From Rheum nobile (Eukaryota > Streptophyta > Magnoliopsida > Caryophyllales > Polygonaceae): 64,000 bases of DNA. Under the pieces are notes generated by a model. The model had not been told where the DNA came from and made no database searches. It saw nothing but the letters and a program-made list of their open reading frames with translations. Location of the stretch: positions 9,243,001 through 9,307,000 of the forward strand of contig WOAB01000589.1 of NCBI GenBank assembly GCA_027886185.1. The letters run 5' to 3'. Below, piece after piece: positions 44,820 to 56,419 of the stretch. The stretch's first letter is position 1. Each line of letters opens with the position of its first letter. Both the position numbers and the translations under genes were made by a program.

Positions 44820-46298
44820 CTAGGCCGAAAACAGCTCGGGAAAACGACTAAGCATATCCGCCTCAGTCTCCCAGGTCTCCCAAGTAACATCTTCAGTTCC
44901 TGACTTGGACCACAAAATCCGTACCAAAGGTACCACCTTGTTCCGTAACTGCTTCTCAGGGCGTTCGAGAATACGCATCGGTATCTCCTCGTAGGTACCA
45001 TTTGTCTGAATATCGATGTCGTCATAACTCAGCACATGAGACTCATCTGACACGTACTTCCTCAACAAGGATACGTGGAACACGTTATGTACTGGATGCG
45101 CCGATGGCGGCAATGCCAAACGATATGCTAGAGACCCCACTCTGTCAAGGATCTCAAATGGTCCCACGTAGCGAGGGTTAAGCTTCCCACGCTTACCGAA
45201 TCTAAACACACCCTTGGATGGCGACACCCTGACAAATACCTTGTCACCAACCTCAAACTCGACTTTCCTGCGCTTCAGATCTACATAAGACTTTTGTCGA
45301 CTCTGAGCTGTCAACATCCTCTGTCTTATCAAAGCAATGTCCGAGGCAGTCCTTTCGACTAACTCTGGTCCGAGCAGAACCTTGTCGGCATTCTCATCCC
45401 AACAAATCGGAGATCTACACCTTCGACCGTACAGAGCCTCGAATGGAGCCATCTTAATGGTAGCATGCCAACTGTTGTTGTACGTGAACTCAATCAGTCT
45501 CAGGCTGTTCTCCCAACTAGTCGGACGATCGAGTACACAAGCTCTTAGCATATCTTCCAAGGTTTGGATGGTTCTCTCAGACTGTCCATCCGTCTGAGGA
45601 TGAAACGCAATACTGAACCTCAACTCGGTTCCCATGGCCTTGTGGAGTTCTTTCCAGAATCTTGACATGAATCGGCCATCACGATCCGATACAATGGTCT
45701 TTGGAGTACCATGCAAACGGACAATCTCGTGTAGGAATACTTCTGATAGCTTCTGGGTTCCCCATGTTGACTTGATAGCCACAAAGTGAGCACTCTTCGT
45801 GAGCCTGTCAATGATTACCCATATAGCATCCTTTTGACTTTGAGTCTTTGGTAGCCCTATGACAAAATCCATAGCAATATCCTCCCATTTCCATTCTGGT
45901 ACTAGAAGAGGTAGCAATTCACCACCTGGTCTGCGGTGTTCTATCTTGACCTTCTGACAAGTCAAGCATTTCGCCACAAACCCTGCTACATACCACTTCA
46001 TGTTGGGCCACCAGAATTTCTTCCTGAGGTCCTTGTACATCTTGCTAGAGCCTGGATGTACAGAATAGGCTGACGAATGGGCCTCCTTCATCACCAATTG
46101 GCAAAGACCATCAATGTCAGGCACACAAATCCGGTCCTGAAACCAGAGTGATCCATCCTCCTGAATCACGAAACCGGGAGCTTTCCCGTCCATCACTTCA
46201 CTGCTTAGCTTCACCATGACTACATCATCAACCTGTTTCTCCCTGATTTGATCAAGTAGCGTAGCTTGAATCTCAAGCATACTCAGGTATCCTCGACG
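44820..46298 (-). pseudogene. Integrase and chromodomain-like tail of the Tekay-like element
   Basis: 486 codons, nearly intact. HHCC domain (HSSAYSVHPG ... CLTCQKVK), catalytic core with MDFVIGLP, IVSDRDGRFMS and HPQTDGQSERTIQ (D, D, E all present), GKLNPRYVGPFEI module, HNVFHVSLLRKYV, and a C-terminal stretch (MRILERPEKQLRNK...WETEADMLSRFPELF) of the chromodomain type that targets chromatin. Starts just after a TAA at 46,299, in the same frame as the upstream RNase H. Confidence 0.92.
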
Positions 46299-46981
46299 TT
46301 AATCGTACAAGACTTCAATCTCGCACAACTCTTGGTTCAGCTTGGTCTGAGCAGTAAGTAGAGCCACTACAGTCTCGTGCGGCGTCTTCCGGCTCAATGC
46401 ATCAGCTACTACATTAGCCTTGCCCAGATGATACAGCAACTCGATGTCATAGTCTTTGAGTAGCTCTAACCAGTGACGTCGTCTCATATTCAGCTCCTTC
46501 TGAGTGAACACGTACTTGAGATTCTTATGATCGGTGAAGACTCGTCATCTTACACCATAAAGATAGTGTCTCCAAATCTTCAGCGTAAAAACTACCGCTG
46601 CGAATTCCAGATCATGCATCGGATAGTTTGCTTCATAGGTTTTCAATTGTCTAGATGCGTATGCAATACCTTGCCTCTTTGCATCAACACACATCCCAAA
46701 CCACTCTTCGAAGCATCACTATAGACCACATAACCATCATTTCCTTCCGGTAGCGCTAACACTGGTGCAGAGGTCAGACACTGCTTCAACTTCTGAAAAC
46801 CGGCCTCGCACTTGTCATCCCAGACAAACTTCTTGTGGACTTTGCGGAGCAAACCGGTCATAGGTAGAGCGATCTTAGAAAATCCCTCCACGAACCATCT
46901 ATAATATCCAACAATTCCAAGAAAACTGCGCACCTCCTTCATATTTTGAGGCCGCTTCCAATTTGCTACCGCTTTAATCTT
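46299..46981 (-). pseudogene. RNase H region of the Tekay-like element, broken
   Basis: Pieces 46,942-46,643 (VRSFLGIVGYYRWFVEGFSK, YSDASKSGLGCVLMQRGK) and 46,511-46,299 (FTQKELNMRRRHWLELLKDY, NVVADALSRK). Between them a frameshift follows LMQRGK and a TGA replaces an Arg codon before VFTDHKNLKY. The stop at 46,982 sits where a Lys codon is normal. Confidence 0.88.
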
Positions 46982-48343
46982 CTAGGGATCAATCATAACC
47001 CCATTCTCAGTGATCACATGGCCTAAGAAAGCCACTTCCTTGATCCAGAAGTCACACTTAGACAACTTTGCATAAAGCTGATTTCGTCTAAGGACTGACA
47101 AAGTGATCCGAAGATGTTCCTCGTGAGCTTCCACGCTCGGGGAATAAATCAAAATGTCGTCGATGAAGACCACTACAAACTTATCCAAGTATTGGTGGAA
47201 ACATCGATGCATTAGATCCATGAAAACTGCTGGAGCATTGGTAAATCCAAATGGCATGACTACGAACTCGTAGTGACCATATCTCGTCCGGAAAGCAGTC
47301 CTCAGAATATCCTCCTCACGAATTCTGAGCTGCTGGTAACCAGATCTCAGATCGATTTTGAAAAAAACTTTAGCTCCTTGCAGTTGATCCAACAGATCAT
47401 CAATCCTCGGCAACGGATACTTATTCTTGATCGTGACTTTATTCAACTCTCGATAGTCGATACAAAGTCGGAACGATCCATCTTTCTTCTTGGCGAACAA
47501 AACTGGAGCGCCCCAAGGTGATGCGCTCGGCCTTATATAGCCCTTCTCAAGAAAATCTTCGAGTTGCTTCTTCAACTCTTGCATCTCAACAAGAGCCATC
47601 CGGTACGGTGCCTTAGAGATCGATGCGGTACCAGGCTCGAGATCAATGGTAAACTCCACGTCACGATACGGGGGTAAACCAGGAAGTTCTTCCGGAAAGA
47701 CGTCTGGAAACTCACAAATGACCGGAATATCAAGAACTGATGACTCATATTTCTTGGGCTCGTCCAGATAGCACATGTACTTGACACAACCTTGTCGAAG
47801 TAGCTTAAACGCAGCCATCGCATTGATGAGCCTGTCGTTATCAGTGTCATTACGACCCTTGAATTTGCATACAAACTGGCCCCTAAATGACACCGTCACA
47901 GTCCTTGAGCTAAAATTGATTACCACCCCATGACATGTCAGCCAATCCATACCGAGAATAATGTCGTATGGAGCCATGGCTATACAGATAAAATCTGCGT
48001 CGAACTTCTTACCCTGGATGGTAATCGGAAATTCTGACAGACGCTTGGTGCCCACTAAATGTTCACCATTAGGAAGATTCACAACGAAAGGTTCACAAAC
48101 CTCGTTGCATACTAAGCCTAACTTACTGACACAACTCTCCGAAATAAAGGAATGAGTAGCATCCGAATCAAACAACATACATACAGAAGTAGAATGGAGG
48201 TATAGAGTACCTTGAGCAATCAGAGCATTTGGTCCATCAGCCTCACGCATCTCGTAAAGGCATTGACCCTGACTTCCAGAAGCAGCTGGGGCTTTCCCCT
48301 TGTTCTGTACAACTGTCTGCGTCGAAGGACTAGGAGCTTCCAC
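46982..48343 (-). pseudogene. Protease and reverse transcriptase of the Tekay-like element
   Basis: 453 codons. The protease signature reads LFDSDATHSFIS, with Asp where the catalytic triad DSG normally has Gly, so the protease is probably dead. RT has FAKKKDGSFRLCIDYRELN, FFKIDLRSGYQQLR, VMPFGFTNAPAVFMDLMH and FIDD (VVFIDDILIYS), a variant of YxDD. In frame with gag but separated by TAG at 48,413 and TGA near 48,359. Confidence 0.92.
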
Positions 48344-48412
48344 TGGTCTGAACCTGGGTCAATTGTTCTGATTAACAGACCCTTGCTGTGATTCAGCTCC
48401 TTTCTGCCTTCT

Positions 48413-49555
48413 CTACGGACAGAACGTCTGCACATGTCCCTCCTTTCCACAGCCATAGCATATCTTCTTTTTTTTCGGACACGCATTGCTCTTGTGCCTG
48501 GGTGTACCACAATTGTAGCACTGGATCGGATTCTTGCCTTGACCCGACTGTTGCGTAGACCCTCCATGAGTCATATCTGTTTTTGCTTTGCCAGACTTGG
48601 CAAAATTAGACGGTGGCGCGGGACACTTGAATCCACTCGCCTGAGACTGGTTCTGCATTAACCTCTGGCGATTGCGCTTCTTCGTTGACTCCTCCAGAGT
48701 CACTTCTAGTTTGTAGGCAGCGTCCACGTACTGCTCCAAAGTAGAGCATCCGTGACGTACCATCAACGACTTAATATCTGGATTCATCCACTCATGGAAA
48801 TGCCAGACCTTTTGCTCTTCGCTGGACACCTCCGGCCCAGCATACTGTAGCAGGTGATTGAACTTGGCCGCAAGCTCAGTCACTTTCAATCCATCCGTCT
48901 TTGGATAGAGGAACTCCTTGTGTTTTTCTTCCCTCATAGCTCGGGAGAAGAAACGATCAGTCATCTTTTCCTTGAACATTCCCCAGTTCAAATCAGGGTG
49001 ATCAGCTAGACCAGTACCTTCCCACCACTCGCTAGCTACCTCCTTCAGCTGAAGGGAAGCAATGTGCACCTTCTCAGCTTCAGTGCACTCAACATTGTGG
49101 AACAATCGCTCCATGTGCGAGAACCAATGTGCCACCCTGACTGGCTCTCCTTTCCCATCATAGCTATCAGGCCTCATAGAGCTTATGGCCTTCAGTGCTC
49201 GGCCATAGTTGCCTCTATTCCTGACCGCGTCTTCTCGGGGTACATGGATATCTGGCTCCTCGAATCTAGGAACCGCTGGAGGAACTGGCACGCCTTGTGC
49301 CTGAGGCGTAATTGGTCGCATGATATCGGTGAATGCCTGCATTACAATTCCCCGAATAGCCTCTATTGTTACGGCATCAAATACCATTGGAGCGTTGACC
49401 GGAGCTTGGTCATTGCCCCCTGGATTGTTATTAGAAGCAGACTCGTGTTCATCCACGGGGTTTGCAGTGTTCCTCACATTTGGTCTGGGGTCATTGCTTG
49501 GCCCAGCACCAGCACGAATGGTGTTCCTTGTGTTCACCATCTGTTTACCGATCAA
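48413..49555 (-). CDS. gag of the Tekay-like element
   Basis: 380 codons, open. The likely true start is the second Met (MVNTRN). The capsid-like domain contains FSHMERLFHNVECTEAEKV, EWWEGTG, and RFFSRAMREEKHKEFLYPK. Two CCHC knuckles end it: CYNCGTPRHKSNAC and CYGCGKEGHVQTFC, giving RNA binding. The TAG that closes it lies where the fused polyprotein would normally continue into protease. Confidence 0.9.
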   Translation of the reverse strand: MIGKQMVNTRNTIRAGAGPSNDPRPNVRNTANPVDEHESASNNNPGGNDQAPVNAPMVFDAVTIEAIRGIVMQAFTDIMRPITPQAQGVPVPPAVPRFEEPDIHVPREDAVRNRGNYGRALKAISSMRPDSYDGKGEPVRVAHWFSHMERLFHNVECTEAEKVHIASLQLKEVASEWWEGTGLADHPDLNWGMFKEKMTDRFFSRAMREEKHKEFLYPKTDGLKVTELAAKFNHLLQYAGPEVSSEEQKVWHFHEWMNPDIKSLMVRHGCSTLEQYVDAAYKLEVTLEESTKKRNRQRLMQNQSQASGFKCPAPPSNFAKSGKAKTDMTHGGSTQQSGQGKNPIQCYNCGTPRHKSNACPKKKKICYGCGKEGHVQTFCP

Positions 49556-49959
49556 ATTCCAAGTATTTTATAACATTAATATCATTCCAATGTACTCAAT
49601 GTAATAAAATCAACTTAGAATAGATCAAACTTGGTAAATTTTCATAGATGAACTTCAAACTGAGTTACAAGCTTCTACAAAAGGGATCTCCCGAGCGACA
49701 AGACAAAATTGCTCGGAGATTTCAGTTTTTAACAAAATGAATACTGAAATACTAGAAAAGGAAACTACTATAGTCAACATCGGCCCTTATCAAGGCGCCC
49801 TGAAACGTTTCCTATAAGGCAACTTCCCATACAAGGCTTCTTCGAACGGGGTTCACCATCGGAGTCTGGTGATGGACTTCTCACCCTGCTCGGCCCTGGA
49901 GCACACGGCTCAATCCTTGGTCCTGGTGTCCTCGGCCTTATCCTAGGCGCGGAAACACT

Positions 49960-50661
49960 CTAACCAATCACATCCGACTCTCCTAGTCTTGCCCTTCTTC
50001 GAGCATGCTTAACCGCCTCATCTATCTGGCGATAAGCTTCAGAGGAAGCCATCTGACTTTGGCGAAGCACCTCTCGCGAGTCAGGACTCAACATCAGTCT
50101 CCTCTGAACGGGAATAGGCTGTGAGTTCTCAGATGCATCTTGTGGATCACTCCTTCTCCTGGCGAATACTACCTCGTAAAGCATTTCCCAAGTGGAAGGA
50201 GACAAAGGTGAATACTCCCGCTCAGGTGGCAACTCCGGACTAGGGGGAATGAACTGCACCCCCGGGTCCTCACAGTCCATTAGTAAGTGTTCTAGGCCAT
50301 TGGACTCATAGCCTTGCTCCTCGAGGTCCTCCTCGGGATCCTCTTCCTCTTCCGGATCCTCCTCGGGAATTGACTCGATCATGAAATCATCGTCGTAGTA
50401 CCCTCTTGCGTACTCTGATGGCTCCCCTTCATCCTCAGTGTCCTCCCTTGGCTCCTCTTCGGGCTCTGCCTCAGGAACCTCGGCATTATTGGACACTAAT
50501 ACTACCGACTCAGGGAGTACGGTCTTCACCTCCTCGGGTGGACTACTGGATTCCCCGATCTCAAAGCATCGAGGGGGAACCGGGAACTCTAGCCTTACTG
50601 GAGATGGCGGAGCCACCTCGGCTTCTTCTGAGTTCCTCTGAAGAGAAAAACATGCACCCAT
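49960..50661 (-). CDS. Intact acidic ORF upstream of gag in the Tekay-like element
   Basis: 233 codons in the sense orientation between primer site and gag, with no stops although gag-pol has several. It starts MGACFSLQRN: Gly2, Cys4 and Ser6 fit plant N-myristoylation plus palmitoylation. The middle (about residues 60-120) is strongly acidic (EEDPEEEEDPEEDLEEQ), then Pro-rich, ending in an Arg-rich HARRRARLGESDVIG. No known domain recognised. Extra ORFs before gag are known from other plant LTR clades (for example Ogre), but I do not know one like this in Tekay. Membrane attachment is inference. Confidence 0.65.
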   Translation of the reverse strand: MGACFSLQRNSEEAEVAPPSPVRLEFPVPPRCFEIGESSSPPEEVKTVLPESVVLVSNNAEVPEAEPEEEPREDTEDEGEPSEYARGYYDDDFMIESIPEEDPEEEEDPEEDLEEQGYESNGLEHLLMDCEDPGVQFIPPSPELPPEREYSPLSPSTWEMLYEVVFARRRSDPQDASENSQPIPVQRRLMLSPDSREVLRQSQMASSEAYRQIDEAVKHARRRARLGESDVIG

Positions 50662-50870
50662 AACCTACGGGCGACGAAAAGAGAGTTAGTCTTTCTAAAT
50701 ATAGAAGCGAACTTACTATATTAGACTAAAGAAGGCACGACTTGAACAACAAACACGTTTTAGTCAAGAAAATTTTATTTGGAAATTCCAATCCTTTTGA
50801 AAACATTTTTCAGTCCAAAACGAGTAGACGGTTTACAAAAGTTTTTGAAATCCCTACCCGAAATTTTTTT

Positions 50871-50884
50871 CTGCTCTGATACTA
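50871..50884 (-). other. Primer-binding site, initiator-Met tRNA type
   Basis: Minus strand TAGTATCAGAGCAG four bases inside the LTR, close to the usual TGGTATCAGAGC. Confidence 0.82.
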
Positions 50885-50888
50885 AATC

Positions 50889-53037
50889 TGTAACACCCCC
50901 AAATATATCCTTGAAAGTATTACCGCAGTGACCTCAGATTCCACATCTGAAGTCACCCAAGGCTTAACCAGTTTATACAAAACATAAACAACATTTATAA
51001 TACAAAATATCATAACATTTCGTATTAAATCAAAGTCTTGGAATTACATTCATAATCCAAATACGACAGAAATACAAAGTGGTCTTAATACAAAACATGT
51101 TTAATACAACGGAAGTCTTTAAAATAAATAACACTAGGGTCTTGATCGAAACAATCACCCGCCAAGGATCTCAACCTTGGTAAAACACTTCAAAATTCCA
51201 TCTGCCTTCACCGTCATTTCTAGCCTTCATGGAACTGTAGTTTATCTGATGGGTCGTATGAGACGGATGACACTAGCCAACCATGCAAGGGAAAACCTTA
51301 ATACTTCTACTGAAATTATCCAAAGAATAATGATCGAGAGAAGACTTTGAAAGATTGAGTCTTACGGAAACATATGAAGAGAAGACTCCAACGAATTGAG
51401 TCTTATCGGAAGTATGACAAGTTTGGGAACATTATAAGTTCATACAGGAGTTTAAAAGCGACTTGACTATTTGGGTCCACGACCAACCTCACCGCGTAAT
51501 GCGAATTCAGATTCGGAGGGTGGACTTACTCTAATCAAAGCCTAGACGAGTTTCCACGTTGTACTTCTCGCCCAATGTTCATTAATTATGTGCATAGCGG
51601 CACTTATCTTATTTCAATTCCAAAACGTATATTCACGTTATAAGCTTTTATCATATAAATATATCATCTCGATACGAGAGATATCTTGGGAGCATATCCC
51701 GAAAGGTTTGATGCCAGCTAATCGCACCTCCCCTATACTCGGATATAGGATAGTCATGACCAGAGAAATGGTGTTAGGGCTTGGACATCCTATCCACCAT
51801 GGTTATAAAGAAACGACTACCTCGCAAGGTAAGCAGCGTTCCTATGAAAATACTCGTGCTAACTATATTTCAAGTTCGCATAAAAATCTACATCAATACC
51901 ATCATGGTAATAACAGATATAATAACGTTGTTTCTAGCAGTATATACAACCTATTATAATATTCCTTTTAATCATATCATTTATAAAATTTGCTCCCAAC
52001 GAAGACAGTAATTCATCCCAATTTAATTAACAATTAAACAATTGATAATTAATAGAAATATGGAATGATAAGCAAGAGCGAACCGCCACTTGCCTTAGAT
52101 CAGACGAATGATCGAACGATGAGTTTCTGGGTCCGGAACGGGGACAAAACTCGGATTTCAGATCCCTACGGAATGACCCATAACGAAACCCTAAGTTAGA
52201 TTCGACATAAAATAGTACGAATCTAAAGAAAAACGAACGAAATCGAAAGAACGGAAATCCCAATCGAGACCACAAAACCCAAGCCACAACCACAAGCGCC
52301 CAGGCACACCGCGGGTGCGGTGGCTCTGCCGCGGGTGTGGTGGCTCTGCCGCGGGTGCGATCGTCGGGGACGAAGAACTCCGACGACACGACGAGGAAGA
52401 AAACTCACCGGGGGAGACTCGTTGGGGCTCGATTCGTGGTGGCTCCAACTTCTGGACACTTAGCACCAGCTAGAGAGCACCACCTCCTCCTTCGAAAGCT
52501 CCGGCGACGACCTTGAAGAACTCCGGCGAGAGCTTCAAATTTTCCGGCGAGAGAGAAAGAGAGATTTGAGAGGGAGAGAGTGAGATCTGATGTGCTCCAA
52601 CTCTTCCCCAGATCCTCTCCTTTTATAGAGCCCAAGCAAGCAGGTGAGTCATGGTAGGCGCCTACAACGACAGATGGGACGTCGCTGCAGAGGCGAAGCA
52701 CGTCGACGCGGCAGTCGATGTCCGGCGGAGCAGAAAAACGATGATGACACCGCGGGGTGCAGTGGACTGACCGCGGGTGCGGTGGAGGCCAGTTTCTGCC
52801 TCTTTCACCCGGGAAGAATTATGTGTATGGGTTTTAATCCCGGGTTAAATATATTTGTACCCGAACGAATATTCTAAGCCCCGAAAATACGTCGAATGTA
52901 TTTTATTCCATTCAGGGAAATATGACAGAGATCAAGCATTTTGCAGAATGTCTGAACTTCTCGGAAAATTATCCGACTTGTAGTACGGGAGTTGGAAAAA
53001 TTACCAAAATGCCCTTACAAAATTGAGGGGTATTACA
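50889..53037 (-). repeat. 5' LTR (right copy) of the Tekay-like element
   Basis: TGTAACACCCC...GTATTACA followed by GTTCC. A duplicated GTG(C/T)GGTGGCTCTGCCGCGG unit near 52,315-52,345 is not doubled in the left LTR. Confidence 0.92.
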
Positions 53038-53999
53038 GTTCCTCTCTAGGTCTTCTATTTTTTTTGGCTTAGTAGCTCTCAGCCGGATGTGGCTTTGTAT
53101 GATACCTTTGTAATAGCTCGCTCTCTTCTTTCAATGAATAAAACATCTTTCCTTCATCTTTCGTCTTGTCTTTTTTCTTCTTGCATTATTTTTTGTTGTT
53201 GTTGGGCTACTCCCATCCCCCTGGCCCACGAGCTTTTCTTGAATGTGCTACGCCAAGTGAAGTCCGCGGGGCAAATAGAGTAGTTGGTCCTTCTTCGTGT
53301 TGCTAATTTTAAAGGGCCCTTGCATGCGTTCCTTTGTTCGTGTTGATCCTCTCCTACAATTGGCTTTACTTGTCCAGCGTGCTGGACTATGGCTTCTGTG
53401 TTGCTTCGAGGCGAAGCCCCTTGCGTGTTTGTCTGTACTTGTCCGTGATCATTGACTTGTTTTTTCAGTTGCTTCCCTGTGCTCTAAGGGTTGTTCCCGA
53501 ACTTCCAAGGGCTTCCAACCTTGCGGGTTCTAAGGTGGTACCTTGTTGCTTGCCACGGTTCTTGTCATGGGCTAGGACATCATTGTGGTTCCTTTGTTGC
53601 ATTCATCTGGCTCCGCGGCCTTGGTGTTGCCACCACTTGTTTGCTTGCCTTCATCGGGGTCCTCATGTTGCATTCCTATCGTGCACATGTTGTTAGATGT
53701 GGCTTGACTTGTCCCGCGGGTTATGTGCTGCGTGCTTGCCGTTTTGCTGCTTTGCATTGATTCACGTTGCCTTCGGCCATCGCCTAGTCCTTCAACTTTG
53801 CTCCTGCTTGCTTCACGGCTTCAACGTTTTCTTTTTGTTGCTTAGCATTTCTCTCACTTTCTCCGCGGGCTTGAATCTGCTTCTTATTGCCTTTTCTTGC
53901 CCTTTGTTTTACATAGTGTTGCTCTTACCCTTTCCACGGGCCTAATGTTGCTCTTTCTCGCTCTTTGTTGCTTAATGTTTCTTTAACCCCTCCCATGGG

Positions 54000-54300
54000 C
54001 CTAATGTTGCACTTTCTTGCTTTAATATTGCTCTCACCCCTTCCCTAGGCTTAATGTTGCTCTTTTTTGCTCAATCATGCTTTAATATTGCTCTCGCCCC
54101 TTCTCGGGCTTAATGTTGCTTTTTGTTTTGCTCAATCTTGCTTTAATATTGCTCTCACCCCTTCTCGGGCTTAATGTTGCTTTTTGTTGCTCAATCTTGC
54201 TTTAATATTGCTCTCACCCCTTCCAGGGCTTAATGTTGCTCTTTGTTGCTCAATATTGCTTTAATATTACTCTCGCCCCTTCCCGGGCTTGATGTTGCTT
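54000..54300. repeat. 59-61 base minisatellite, copy B
   Basis: TTTAATATTGCTCTC(A/G)CCCC recurs at about 54,020, 54,081, 54,142, 54,201 and 54,260, five units parallel to those of copy A. Confidence 0.85.
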
Positions 54301-54750
54301 TTTGTTGTTTGATCATTGTTTAGTATTGCTCAATATTGCTTTTGAGACTCGCGCTTTTGTTGCTTAATATCCGTGGGGCTTGAAAAAAGATCCGACAAAT
54401 AACCGGCCTCGCCGGTGTGCTTACACTGTAAATGTCACGAGGGCTTATATGGGTATTGCTCTATTTCGGGTACTCTATGATAGCATCCATGGAAGGAAAA
54501 GTCAAAGGCCTCCAAGGAAGAGGCTCAATCAAAGGAAAAATCTTGAGAAAGTTCGAAATTTTTAGTTCTCGTCAAATTATGGACAGTCCTCGATAAAAAG
54601 GTCATAACTATGGCTACAAAATTGATCTCAAGATGATTCAAGATGCGTTGGAAAGCTGATTGAAAGTTTTACAACTCCATAGTTTATGTTAAATCTAAAT
54701 TACAACGAGAAGATGATCAAAGTCTAGGTTTACTGAAGACATTGCAATTT

Positions 54751-55304
54751 CCAGCGGGAATTATTTACTTTCATAATTAGTTAGATTAAGATAAGATTTG
54801 ATTATGTTTTTCTTGTTATGTTATCTTTTAATTCAGATTTATTAATTAGTTTTAAGTATTTTTAGGATTAGATAAGAAGATTTGGGATCCAAGATTGTTT
54901 GCATTCCTTGTTTCTTCTTTAACAAGTTTCTATCTTTTTTCTAATTTCCTTATCTTTAGCATTAGATAGATTATTTATTTTGCAAGACATTAGGCACGAA
55001 ATTATGTTGTTTATACTCTTGTTTTAATTAATAAAAATGAGAGATTGGGACTCTTGTATAACTTGGCTAAGTTATACTTGAGTTTTTCCTCATCCAAAAT
55101 ACCTATATTGCTTTCCTGTTCTTCTTTAATTCGTTTGATCAATCAATCCTTCTCCAAAAATCACGAAATTGTGAGGGATTGTTTCTGAGTTCCTTAAAGT
55201 GTAGATTCCAGAAATTCATCAAATTCGGAGGTCGTTTGCATCTTGCCTCAAAGACGGGACCGAAACAGCGCGTGACGATCCTATCGTAGTGTTGTTTCTC
55301 ATCA
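54751..55304 (+). repeat. Partial LTR preceding a plus-strand gag remnant
   Basis: Ends TTGTTTCTCATCA, two bases before an initiator-Met-type primer site. AATAAAAATGAG near 55,033 could be the polyadenylation signal. The 5' border is lost at the junction with the truncated third tandem unit. Confidence 0.5.
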
Positions 55305-55306
55305 AG

Positions 55307-55315
55307 TGGTATCAG
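55307..55315 (+). other. Primer-binding site, initiator-Met type (partial)
   Basis: TGGTATCAG follows the LTR end after AG. The usual continuation AGC is changed to TTT. Confidence 0.6.
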
Positions 55316-55361
55316 TTTTACAGGTTGAGAGGCAAGCATCCCATGCTTCTTCTTCTTCACC

Positions 55362-55532
55362 ATGTATGAAGTCTATTACAATGATAACTTCTACCCACAA
55401 CATCGCCCCCAACGTAATGACTTCAAGTTGAGACTTGAATACTTTGCCGGTGAAACTAACCCCTCGAAGTGCATAAAGTGGTTGCGCAAATCGGCTTATG
55501 TCTTTAGCCATTTTGACTATGATGTGATGTGA
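55362..55532 (+). pseudogene. gag N-terminal fragment
   Basis: 56 codons including RNDFKLRLEYFAGETNPSKC and IKWLRKSAYVFSHFDYDV, a pattern seen at the start of plant Gypsy gag capsid domains. It is closed by TGA at 55,530. Confidence 0.45.
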
Positions 55533-56300
55533 TTCCCCTTAGGATCCGCGCTCAAGTTCAAGGAAAAGTCACATCCAAAGTTGTGTTCTTGATTGATTTT
55601 GCTTGAGTAACAAGATAGTGACAAGATCGGGTTTGTTTTTTGTAGGATTTTTGGTTTTTGAGATGCAACAAAGATAAAGGAAAAGGCAACTCTCCTCTCT
55701 TGGATATGATTCACCAAGGGATTTGAGAAGATGAAGATTCAAGCTAAGAATATTATGCACCAAAGCCTAATCAACTTGTTCTGGATATTACGCACCAAAA
55801 CACACAAGCAAAAGAAAGCTTTGATATTACTCACCAAGATTCAAACACTTAAGAAACAAGAGATCAAGATTAATGATGGTTAAAACCAAAAAGTATATTC
55901 TCAAATTAATCAAAAGTTAAGTAAAAACGAAATGCTAAAGCCCTACTTATAGTCTCAAAATGTCACAAACTTAACGTGCATGAAAAGCAATAAAAAATCA
56001 TGATTTGCAATCTACGGATCTCCCATCTCGTAACTCCAATTGGCCTGATTTTTGGATATGTCAAAGATACGCCAACGAACAAAATCATATCCCAAAATGA
56101 GCTAAATCTACCGAGCCAAGTGAGAGAACGACCATCAACAAGATTTACTCTTAAAGATAGAATTTCCTTAAAAGATAGATCTTGTAGATGCGATATCTAC
56201 CCTCCCTTTTTATTTGACCGTGATCAACGTGGTCGGATGTTGGGCGCATGATAAGCCAAAACAACCTCCTTAGGATGCCAAGAATTCTCCTTGATTAGCC
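55533..56300. other. Possible insertion within the gag remnant, nature unknown
   Basis: CCTTAGGAT occurs at 55,537-55,545 and 56,268-56,276, a 9-base direct repeat that could be a target duplication of a Mutator-type element, but no inverted ends are seen. The block has repeated ATATTAC(G/T)CACCAA phrases and a minus-strand TATA-like motif near 55,950, so it could also be a degraded LTR. Confidence 0.3.
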
Positions 56301-56419
56301 TTTGTTGGGTGACCAAAGGGATATCATCCCCTACTTCACCATGGATTGCTCTCTTGTCATTCAATGCCTCATGGTGATGATTACAAGAGAGCTTCCATGA
56401 TAATGGACCATCCAATCAA

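Larger units (their letters stand above)
42523..53037 (-). mobile_element. Complete Tekay/Del-like chromovirus LTR retrotransposon, defective
   Basis: 10,515 bases with LTRs of 2,261 and 2,149 bases starting TGTAACACCCC and ending GGGGTATTACA. The primer site is initiator-Met type and the polypurine tract is AAGGAGGAAGTGA, both on the minus strand. Gene order is upstream ORF, gag with two CCHC knuckles, protease, RT, RNase H, integrase, and a chromodomain-like end. Long LTRs and the integrase tail fit the Tekay (Del) clade. At least five in-frame stops and one frameshift interrupt gag-pol. Confidence 0.92.
40562..54750 (+). repeat. 3.55-kb tandem unit, copy B (split) and start of a third
   Basis: Copy B runs 40,562-42,522, is split by the Tekay-like element, and resumes 53,038-54,665. 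A truncated third copy (about 54,666-54,750) again begins TTTACAACTCCATAG and breaks off at ATTGCAATTT. Length without the insertion is about 3.6 kb. Copies A and B are clearly similar but differ by many substitutions. Confidence 0.75.
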
